Shown here one piece after another: positions 1 to 5,189 of a DNA stretch of 5,696 bases. The DNA is taken from positions 1 through 5,696 of the forward strand of contig CAMPKG010000221.1 in NCBI GenBank assembly GCA_946887085.1. Direction: 5' to 3'. The first letter of the stretch is position 1. Every line of letters starts with the position of its first letter. The stretch comes from an uncultured Sphingobacteriales bacterium. GTDB taxonomy: Bacteria; Bacteroidota; Bacteroidia; Chitinophagales; Chitinophagaceae. The position numbers and the translations under genes are program-made. Under the pieces are notes generated by a model, which saw only the letters and a program-made list of their open reading frames with translations, searched no databases and had not been told where the DNA came from.

Positions 1-23
1 GATATAAAATTAAGCTTTATATC
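1..23. repeat. A+T-rich inverted repeat (possible hairpin)
   Basis: A perfect 8-bp inverted repeat: GATATAAA at 1-8 pairs with TTTATATC at 16-23 around a 7-base loop. Each arm has only one G or C, so the stem would be weak, and only a short T run (24-26) follows. It could be the tail of a terminator for a gene left of the window or a protein-binding palindrome. The sequence does not decide between these. Confidence 0.35.
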
Positions 24-26
24 TTT

Positions 27-48
27 AATAAACACATTTCGGTTTATT
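27..48. repeat. Second inverted repeat, overlapping the promoter candidate
   Basis: AATAAAC at 27-33 is the exact reverse complement of GTTTATT at 42-48, with an 8-base loop. It begins four bases after the first hairpin and covers the -33 part of the promoter candidate at 37-69. It could therefore be an operator as well as a hairpin. Both readings are inference; only the symmetry is seen. Confidence 0.35.
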
Positions 49-69
49 GGATAAAATGTTGTATATTTG
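37..69 (+). promoter_or_regulatory. Bacteroidota-type promoter candidate
   Basis: TATATTTG at 62-69 matches the Bacteroidota -7 consensus TAnnTTTG exactly. TTTC at 37-40 matches three of four bases of the -33 element TTTG, with a 21-bp spacer, inside the usual 19-21 range. Transcription would begin around 74-76, pointing right. The next clear gene starts at 382, so the transcript would have either a leader of about 300 nt or a separate small RNA or short gene in between. Confidence 0.5.
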
Positions 70-149
70 TAATGGTAAATGAACCGTACGGAAAGCAATT
101 TTTTGGTAAGCGAACCCGCGTGATGTAAGAAAACAGCCTTATTTATCCC

Positions 150-314
150 ATGAAAACGAAAATAAACCACAGATCTCGACAACAATCGACAACCTTTCAC
201 TCATGCAACAATTTAGGACTCAACTCGTTGAGATACTTACGGTTCGCTCGAAAAATGCTACATGTCCGGAGAAGGGATTTCGCATTTCTGATCGCTGAAC
301 TTAACAATACTTAA
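150..314 (+). CDS. Doubtful small ORF, 54 residues, very basic
   Basis: An ATG at 150 opens a frame of 54 codons ending in TAA at 312-314. The peptide starts MKTKINHRSRQQ and has 8 Arg and 3 Lys against one Asp and one Glu. It has no membrane segment, signal peptide or motif that I recognise. It lies about 75 bp after the predicted transcription start and 67 bp before the RlmK ATG, so a leader peptide or small protein is conceivable. A frame of this length can also arise by chance, and there is no ribosome binding site. I list it because nothing else explains this stretch, not because I think it is likely to be translated. Confidence 0.13.
   Translation: MKTKINHRSRQQSTTFHSCNNLGLNSLRYLRFARKMLHVRRRDFAFLIAELNNT
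176..193 (+). repeat. Direct repeat with 10-bp period (TCGACAAC)
   Basis: TCGACAAC occurs at 176-183 and again at 186-193, exactly one helical turn apart. Two sites on the same DNA face suit a cooperative binding protein, but short repeats like this also occur by chance. Confidence 0.35.
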
Positions 315-317
315 CAA
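299..317 (+). repeat. Direct repeat with 10-bp period (ACTTAACAA)
   Basis: ACTTAACAA occurs at 299-307 and at 309-317, again with a 10-bp period. It lies 65-83 bp before the methyltransferase start codon, a place where a regulator could act. No known operator is recognised. Confidence 0.4.
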
Positions 318-381
318 CAGATATGGACCGTTGTAATTTGATTAACAGGCCGCGTAAAACCTATTAGCTTTGAGCCGCGAT

Positions 382-1338
382 ATGGAATACGATTTTTCAG
401 GCAAGCTGCCGATGTTCGAGAACAGGCTGCGTAAGATGTATAAGCACTACGCCAAGCTGGCGCGCCGGCAGGAGGTGGCTTGTTTTCGTTTCTACGATCA
501 CGACCTGCCTGAATTCCCTTTTGCTATAGACCTGTACAAAGATGTTGTGCACGCTGCGGAATACAAGCGCCGGCATGGCATGGAGGATGAGGAATATGAT
601 GCGTGGCTGGAAGCCTGTAAAGAGGTTATAGCGTCGGTACTGGAAATGCCGAAGGAGGCGATCTTTATGAAAGTACGCCAGCGCAAAGCCGGCAGACAGG
701 GGCAATATGAAAAATTCAGCGAAGAAAGGGTAGAGCGGATAGTGCCTGAAGGAGCGCTAAGTTTCATCATCAACCTGACAGACTACCTGGATACGGGCCT
801 TTTCCTCGACCACCGGATTACCCGCAGTATGGTGCGCGACGAAGCGAAAGGCAAGCGGGTGCTCAACCTGTTTTGCTATACGGGTTCCTTCAGCGTGTAT
901 GCGGCGCACGGAGGTGCGAAGAGCGTTACTTCTGTCGACCTGTCGAAGACCTACTTGAACTGGGCCAAGCGTAATATGCAATACAACAAGCTGTACAATG
1001 ACGATAAACATGAGTTTGTGCACGATGATGTAATGGCTGTAATCGCTGACTTGCCTGCCGATACTTTCGACCTGATCATCTGCGATCCGCCGACATTCAG
1101 CAATAGCAAGCGTATGGATAAGGAGTTTGACCTGCAGCGTGACCATGTATGGCTGCTGAAGCAGTTGCTAAAAGGTTGCACCGACGGCGGAAATATTTAT
1201 TTCAGCAACAACTACCGCGGCTTTGAGCTGGACCGGGACAGCATACCAACCCCGCATATTGAAGATATCACCGCTGCGACCACACCTTTTGACTTTCAGG
1301 GCAGGTTGCACAGGAAGTGTTATTTGCTCACTAAATAA
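382..1338 (+). CDS. rlmK: 23S rRNA (guanine-N7)-methyltransferase, RlmK type
   Basis: A class I SAM-dependent methyltransferase of 318 residues. It matches the C-terminal RlmK half of E. coli RlmKL, which makes m7G2069 in 23S rRNA; this gene lacks the N-terminal THUMP/RlmL half. Counting from the ATG at 382, a substrate-binding region comes first: FENRLRKMYKHY (about 12-23) and the acidic stretch YDHDLPEFP (38-46). NLTDYLDTGLFLDHR (131-145) leads into the Rossmann fold. SAM motif I is NLFCYTGSFS (162-171), motif II has the acidic VDLSKTYL (185-192), and catalytic motif IV is CDPPTFSNSKRM (234-245). All are very close to the E. coli protein. A TTG at 370 would add four residues and an in-frame stop lies at 355-357; I prefer the ATG, since the extra residues carry no family sequence. 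No Shine-Dalgarno is visible, as is usual in this phylum. The partner RlmL enzyme, if present, must be elsewhere. The fold assignment is secure; the exact target base is inferred from family. Confidence 0.88.
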   Translation: MEYDFSGKLPMFENRLRKMYKHYAKLARRQEVACFRFYDHDLPEFPFAIDLYKDVVHAAEYKRRHGMEDEEYDAWLEACKEVIASVLEMPKEAIFMKVRQRKAGRQGQYEKFSEERVERIVPEGALSFIINLTDYLDTGLFLDHRITRSMVRDEAKGKRVLNLFCYTGSFSVYAAHGGAKSVTSVDLSKTYLNWAKRNMQYNKLYNDDKHEFVHDDVMAVIADLPADTFDLIICDPPTFSNSKRMDKEFDLQRDHVWLLKQLLKGCTDGGNIYFSNNYRGFELDRDSIPTPHIEDITAATTPFDFQGRLHRKCYLLTK

Positions 1339-1342
1339 TTTA
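1336..1342. other. Tail-to-tail gene junction with a one-base gap
   Basis: The + strand TAA of the methyltransferase (1336-1338) and the - strand TAA of the acyl-CoA dehydrogenase (1342-1340) are separated by the single base 1339. There is no room for a terminator between them, and I see no G+C-rich hairpin with a T tract close to either end. Each transcript probably runs into the other gene. Confidence 0.85.
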
Positions 1343-3121
1343 GAATGGATACCCGCGTTTATCGATAACAACAGCCGTTATTCGCCTCCGTGCTTCTTTA
1401 GTATTAAAGCTATTCACCTTGGTAAACCTTTTTAACCCCATCAGCATCATGCGTTGCTCATCACCTTCGGCAAACGAGTTGATCGCATTCTTACCTGCGT
1501 GGTTAATGCGGTCCGCTGCATCGCTGATGAAAACACGGGTTGCATCCAGTGCAAGCTTTGCAGATTCATTATTGGTGTCCTGCATTTTCATACTTCGCAA
1601 CAGGGCCGTTTCGGCCTGGAAGGTATCCATCACCATATCGGCCATATACATCAGCAGTTCTTGTTCCTGTTCCAGTTTCATCATCAGTTTTTGCACGGCG
1701 GCACCAGCACACATCAGGATGGCTTTTTTGAAGTTAGCTATTGCTTTCAGCTCGGCTGCGAATGGCGCATCGTCCTCTCCGAAATCAGGAATGCTCATTA
1801 ATTCCTTTTGCACGGCCATAGCAGGCGCCATCAGGTTGATGCGGCCTTTCATGGCCCGCTTCAGGTACATATCCAGCGTCAGCAGGCGGTTGATCTCGTT
1901 CGTGCCTTCAAATATCCGGTTGATGCGGCTATCGCGGTATGAGCGGGATATATTATACTCATCCGAAAACCCATTGCCACCATGTATCTGCACACCCTCG
2001 TCCACCACATAATCTAAAGTTTCCGAACCTATCACCTTCAGCATGGCACACTCTATCGCATATTCTTCAGCAGCGCCCAGCAGCGTTTCATCGGCAGGCT
2101 TACCCGCCTCATGCAATTCGTTCTCTTTGTCGTCAATCCATTTCGCGCTGCGGTACAAGGCGCTCTCGGTGGTGAATATCCTGATGGCCATCTCAGCTAT
2201 CTTGTGCTGTATGGCACCAAAACTTGCTATCGGAGTTTTGAACTGCTCGCGGGTAATGGCATATTCTACGGAATTATGCATGGCACGCTTGGCACCTCCA
2301 AGAGCAGCTGCGCAAAGCTTCAGGCGGCCTATGTTCAGGATGTTGAAGGCAATGACATGGCCGCGGCCGATCTCGCCCAGCAGGTTTTCCACCGGCACTT
2401 TGCAGTTCTCAAAGAACAGCTGCCGGGTGCTGGAGCCTTTGATACCCATTTTATGTTCCTCTTCGCCGAAGCTGAGCCCCGGTGCATCGCGGTCTACAAT
2501 AAAGGCGCTGAACTTGTCACCATCGATCTTGGCAAAGACTGTGAATACGTCCGCGAAGCCCGCATTAGTGATCCATATTTTCTGGCCGTTAATAACATAA
2601 TGCTTGCCATCCTCGCTTAATACCGCCGTAGTGCGCGCCGCCAGCGCATCGGAGCCCGATCCGGGTTCTGTGAGGGCGTATGCGCCCTTCAGCTCGCCCG
2701 AGGCCAGTTTGGGCATGTATTTCTGTTTCTGCTGCTCTGTACCAAAGTACAGGATGGGCAGTGTGCCTATACCCGTGTGCGCAGCCATGGCAACGGCAAA
2801 TGAGTGCCCGCCTCCGAGCGATTCTGTGATCAGTGTAGCCGTGACGAAATCCTCGCCCAGGCCCCCGTATTGTTCAGGGAACGCAGCACCCAGCAAGCCC
2901 AATTCCGCCGCTTTATCTATAAGCGAGGGCATCAGGCCTTGCTGCTGCTTGTCTATTTCAAGTATAAGGGGGAGCACCTCTTTATCCAGGAACTCGCGGC
3001 AGGTCTGTTCGATCATGCGCTGTTCTTCGGTAAAATCTTCAGGTGTGAATGTATTGGCCGGGTCCGATGGCTGCACCAGAAAGCCGCCACCTTGCAGGGC
3101 ACTGAGTGTTTTGGTTTCCAT
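1340..3121 (-). CDS. Acyl-CoA dehydrogenase, long form (593 residues)
   Basis: A cytosolic FAD enzyme for the first step of fatty acid beta-oxidation, turning acyl-CoA into trans-2-enoyl-CoA and passing electrons to ETF. Both family signatures are intact: ALTEPGSGSD (149-158) in the FAD/acyl-binding middle domain, and QIHGGNGF with its downstream R393 and D397 (378-397). The catalytic base is E405 in FEGTNEI (404-410). The N-terminal helical domain covers about 25-145, the beta domain about 147-250, and the C-terminal helical domain about 255-420. A further 170 residues or so follow, including a helical stretch (455-515). This extension makes the protein longer than the ~380-residue short/medium-chain enzymes and gives it the VLCAD/ACAD9-like layout common in Bacteroidota, which suggests long-chain substrates; chain length cannot be read directly. 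The ATG at 3121 gives a typical N-terminus. The gene stands alone on its strand here, facing away from the hydrolase, with no other beta-oxidation gene in view. Confidence 0.93.
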   Translation of the reverse strand: METKTLSALQGGGFLVQPSDPANTFTPEDFTEEQRMIEQTCREFLDKEVLPLILEIDKQQQGLMPSLIDKAAELGLLGAAFPEQYGGLGEDFVTATLITESLGGGHSFAVAMAAHTGIGTLPILYFGTEQQKQKYMPKLASGELKGAYALTEPGSGSDALAARTTAVLSEDGKHYVINGQKIWITNAGFADVFTVFAKIDGDKFSAFIVDRDAPGLSFGEEEHKMGIKGSSTRQLFFENCKVPVENLLGEIGRGHVIAFNILNIGRLKLCAAALGGAKRAMHNSVEYAITREQFKTPIASFGAIQHKIAEMAIRIFTTESALYRSAKWIDDKENELHEAGKPADETLLGAAEEYAIECAMLKVIGSETLDYVVDEGVQIHGGNGFSDEYNISRSYRDSRINRIFEGTNEINRLLTLDMYLKRAMKGRINLMAPAMAVQKELMSIPDFGEDDAPFAAELKAIANFKKAILMCAGAAVQKLMMKLEQEQELLMYMADMVMDTFQAETALLRSMKMQDTNNESAKLALDATRVFISDAADRINHAGKNAINSFAEGDEQRMMLMGLKRFTKVNSFNTKEARRRITAVVIDKRGYPF

Positions 3122-3132
3122 AAATATGGAGT

Positions 3133-3144
3133 GTTTATGTAAAC
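3133..3144. promoter_or_regulatory. Operator-like palindrome GTTTA-TG-TAAAC
   Basis: GTTTA (3133-3137) and TAAAC (3140-3144) form a perfect inverted repeat with a 2-bp centre, 11 bp upstream of the acyl-CoA dehydrogenase start codon. Its position between the predicted -7 element and the start codon would suit a repressor site. No regulator gene is in the window, and a short A+T-rich palindrome may be chance. Confidence 0.25.
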
Positions 3145-3164
3145 CTACTCAAAAATCGTGCACA

Positions 3165-3179
3165 GCTTTTGTTAAAAGC
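3165..3179. repeat. Inverted repeat GCTTTT/AAAAGC
   Basis: GCTTTT at 3165-3170 pairs with AAAAGC at 3174-3179 around a 3-base loop, near the middle of the divergent region. It is too weak and badly placed for a terminator of either flanking gene. It could be a binding site or have no function. Confidence 0.25.
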
Positions 3180-3204
3180 ACCGACCGTCATCAGGCTGAA
3201 TGTT

Positions 3205-3212
3205 TATTTTTG
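3205..3212 (+). promoter_or_regulatory. -7 promoter element candidate for the hydrolase cluster
   Basis: TATTTTTG matches TAnnTTTG exactly, and its last base lies 9 bp before the hydrolase ATG at 3222. No TTTG is found 19-21 bp upstream; the nearest, TTTTG at 3167-3171, is 33 bp away, so the promoter is incomplete. If used, transcription would begin within a few bases of the start codon, giving an almost leaderless message. Confidence 0.3.
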
Positions 3213-3221
3213 GCCGCAACC

Positions 3222-4040
3222 ATGCCAAACCTGACGGGATATATCAACCTTGGAGCGGAGAACCTGCATTATATTAGCTGGGGTACCGGCAAAAAGTTAT
3301 TGCTGGCCTTTCACGGTTATAATAACAATGCGCAGATATTTCAGCCTTTTGCAAGTTATCTCGACAAAGAGTATACGATCATATCTATAGACCTGCCGCA
3401 CCACGGCAAAAGCGAGTGGCCTGAACATAAGCAGTTCGATGTAACGCAACTTCTACAACTGGTGAATATTTTGCTCAAAGAGCATGACGTAGATAAGTTA
3501 TCACTGGCGGGGTATAGTATGGGCGGCCGGGTATGCCTGAAGATCGTGGAGTTGATGTCGGGAAAAGTGGACAAGGTATTGCTTGTTGCGCCCGATGGAT
3601 TAGCATTCAATCCTTTTTACTATTTCCTGACGCGTACTTACGTAGGCAGCAGCATATTCAGGCGTTTTCTTACCGATCCGCAGCGGTATATGTTTCTTAT
3701 CGAGTTTGCACGAAAGCAAAAATGGATAGATGAATCGCGCTATAAGTTTGCGATGCAATACCTGAATACTACAGATGCGCGGAGTTTCCTGTTAAGAGTG
3801 TGGCCGGGGATGAGCAGGCTGATACCTAATGCCGGCAGGCTGAGGGCCACGATACAAAAGCACGCGATACCCATTGATATTTTCATGGGCAGTTACGACC
3901 GCATTATACCTGTATCGCTGGCGCAACGGTTCAGGAAAGAATTGAAGACAGTGCAATTGCACATGTTAGAAAAAGGCCACCGCGTGTTTGATGCAGATAC
4001 GTTACCGGAAATGACTAAATGTTTATTGACCTCATGCTGA
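3222..4040 (+). CDS. Alpha/beta hydrolase
   Basis: A 272-residue alpha/beta-hydrolase-fold protein with a complete catalytic apparatus. The oxyanion segment AFHGYNNN lies at 29-36, the nucleophile elbow is GYSMGG with Ser99 (97-102), the likely acid is Asp226 in GSYDRIIP (223-230), and the base is His253 in EKGHRVF (250-256). A variable lid region lies at about 125-200 and is rich in aromatic and basic residues, which could suit a lipid-like or amphipathic substrate, though this is a guess. There is no signal peptide, so the enzyme is probably cytoplasmic. The frame stays open far upstream on the strand opposite the dehydrogenase; I chose the ATG at 3222 because family-like sequence begins there and everything before it is antisense to another gene or intergenic. 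An in-frame ATG at 3126 would add 32 residues without family character. The last 22 bp overlap the glycosyltransferase, which points to translational coupling. Substrate unknown; esterase, lipase or thioesterase-like activity is possible. Confidence 0.85.
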   Translation: MPNLTGYINLGAENLHYISWGTGKKLLLAFHGYNNNAQIFQPFASYLDKEYTIISIDLPHHGKSEWPEHKQFDVTQLLQLVNILLKEHDVDKLSLAGYSMGGRVCLKIVELMSGKVDKVLLVAPDGLAFNPFYYFLTRTYVGSSIFRRFLTDPQRYMFLIEFARKQKWIDESRYKFAMQYLNTTDARSFLLRVWPGMSRLIPNAGRLRATIQKHAIPIDIFMGSYDRIIPVSLAQRFRKELKTVQLHMLEKGHRVFDADTLPEMTKCLLTSC

Positions 4041-5170
4041 TACTCCAGGCTATATGTTTCGTATTGTTGCTGTGCTATATAGTGCTCATGTCACTGTACA
4101 AGCTGGGGTGGAAGCTGCAGGCAGACTTCAGGTTGCCTCAAAACTTCCAGCCAAAAACAGTCGTCAGTGTTATCATACCAGCACGCAATGAGGAACAGAA
4201 CATCAGTGCCTGCATCGAGTCTATATTGAAACAGGAGTATCCATGTCATTTGTTCGAGATCATTGTAGTTGATGATCATTCTACAGATAGTACCACAGCT
4301 GTAGTTAAGAGTTTCAACGACGAGCGGGTTAAGTGCATCAGCCTTGCCGCAGCTGATCTTGGCCATACCGTAGCTTACAAAAAGAAAGCAATAGAAGCAG
4401 GAATAGGCGCTGCAACAGGTGAACTGATCGTAACGACAGATGCAGATTGTATCGCGCCGAAGCTATGGTTAAAGAACATCGCTGCGATTTATGAGCAAAC
4501 AAAGGCGGCGATGATAGTTGCGCCGGTTGATTTTACCAGCAATGCGTCTTTGGTGCAATTATTCCAGTCGCTGGACTTTATGAGCATGCAGGGCATTACC
4601 GGGGCAGCTCACAAGCTAAAACTGGGCAACATGAGCAATGGTGCTAACCTTGCTTTCAACAAGCAGGCCTATATCGACGTTGACGGATACAAGGGCATTG
4701 ACCATCTCGCCTCCGGCGACGATTTTCTGCTCATGCACAAAATGCAAGCTCAATTCCCAGGGCGTATAGCTTATCTGAAAGCAGGCAATGCAATAGTGAG
4801 AACAGCGCCGCAGCCTGATTGGTCAGGCTTTCTTCAGCAACGGATACGCTGGGCATCCAAATCTGGTAAGTATGATGATAAGAAAATGACGGCGATATTG
4901 ATTTTGGTGTACCTGTTCAACGTGTCTTTACTCGTGTTGTTCATTGCGGGTTTGTTCGATCAGTCATCGATGCTGGTTGCAGGGTGGGTGTTGCTGGCAA
5001 AGATCATTGTCGAACTATTGTTTCTTGTGCCGGTAGCAAGATTTTTCGGCAAGCTGAAGCAGTTGGCTGTATTTCCCTTCTTTCAGCCTTTGCATATAGT
5101 TTACATCGTGCTTGCCGGCCTTCTTGGTTTTGTGGGTGTTTATAAATGGAAGGGTAGAACCGTTAAATAG
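4019..5170 (+). CDS. Membrane-anchored family 2 glycosyltransferase
   Basis: A 383-residue GT2 enzyme that would transfer a sugar from a nucleotide-sugar on the cytoplasmic face of the inner membrane. One membrane segment comes first (about 5-27), then the GT-A catalytic domain. In that domain VSVIIPARNEEQN (49-61) and VVDDHSTDST (83-92) bind the nucleotide, DAD (141-143) is the DxD metal-binding motif, GDD (233-235) supplies the likely catalytic base, and QRIRW (274-278) is the QxxRW motif of processive synthases. Three hydrophobic segments follow (about 291-313, 318-342, 347-374). This layout resembles PgaC/IcaA-type poly-N-acetylglucosamine synthases and other polysaccharide or glycolipid GT2 enzymes, but the sugar and acceptor cannot be deduced. 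Two starts are possible: the ATG at 4019, which overlaps the hydrolase by 22 bp and has a weak GGA 9 bp upstream, and the ATG at 4034, overlapping by 7 bp, which removes five residues and leaves the membrane segment. The family call is firm; processivity is inferred from QxxRW alone. Confidence 0.88.
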   Translation: MFIDLMLILQAICFVLLLCYIVLMSLYKLGWKLQADFRLPQNFQPKTVVSVIIPARNEEQNISACIESILKQEYPCHLFEIIVVDDHSTDSTTAVVKSFNDERVKCISLAAADLGHTVAYKKKAIEAGIGAATGELIVTTDADCIAPKLWLKNIAAIYEQTKAAMIVAPVDFTSNASLVQLFQSLDFMSMQGITGAAHKLKLGNMSNGANLAFNKQAYIDVDGYKGIDHLASGDDFLLMHKMQAQFPGRIAYLKAGNAIVRTAPQPDWSGFLQQRIRWASKSGKYDDKKMTAILILVYLFNVSLLVLFIAGLFDQSSMLVAGWVLLAKIIVELLFLVPVARFFGKLKQLAVFPFFQPLHIVYIVLAGLLGFVGVYKWKGRTVK

Positions 5171-5189
5171 AAAACACTAATTTCATATC

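Larger units (their letters stand above)
1..381. other. Gene-poor region upstream of the rRNA methyltransferase
   Basis: No convincing protein or known RNA gene is seen in this stretch on either strand. It contains two A+T-rich hairpins, a promoter candidate at 37-69, an 8-bp palindrome CCGTACGG at 84-91, two pairs of 10-bp-period direct repeats, and the small inverted repeat CTCAAC/GTTGAG at 219-232 with a 2-base gap. A degenerate -7-like sequence (TAATTTG, 334-340, one base short of the consensus) lies 42 bp before the methyltransferase ATG. I looked for tRNA T-loop and acceptor patterns and did not find them. The region could be a long 5' leader, a small RNA locus or decayed DNA. Confidence 0.5.
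3122..3221. promoter_or_regulatory. Divergent promoter region
   Basis: This 100-bp gap separates the starts of the leftward acyl-CoA dehydrogenase and the rightward alpha/beta hydrolase, so it should hold both promoters. For the left direction, GATTTTTG on the - strand (3157-3150) differs from the -7 consensus TAnnTTTG at one fixed position and would give a leader of about 20-25 nt, but no -33 element is clear. The rightward candidate and two inverted repeats inside the region are listed separately. Confidence 0.55.

Noticed and set aside
140..320. A tRNA or other known structured RNA in the gene-poor region
   Set aside because: GGTTCGCTCGA at 241-251 loosely recalls a T-loop, but no acceptor stem, anticodon arm or 3' CCA fits around it, and I see no tmRNA, SRP RNA or riboswitch signature.
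397..1146. - strand frames of up to 129 codons opposite the methyltransferase
   Set aside because: They are shadows of a strongly conserved rRNA methyltransferase and show no domain or sensible start context.
1419..2620. Several + strand frames of 115 to 197 codons opposite the acyl-CoA dehydrogenase
   Set aside because: The - strand frame carries both acyl-CoA dehydrogenase signatures and the catalytic glutamate; the opposite frames have no motif and reflect its codon bias.
3165..3179. An intrinsic terminator in the divergent region
   Set aside because: The stem is 6 bp and mostly A-T, no T tract follows, and both flanking genes point away from it, so there is no transcript to end here.
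2604..3221. Open frame on the + strand continuous with the alpha/beta hydrolase, which would give a 478-residue fusion protein
   Set aside because: This stretch is antisense to the conserved N-terminal part of the acyl-CoA dehydrogenase, is rich in Ser, Pro and Cys as expected of a shadow frame, and the hydrolase family sequence begins only after the ATG at 3222.
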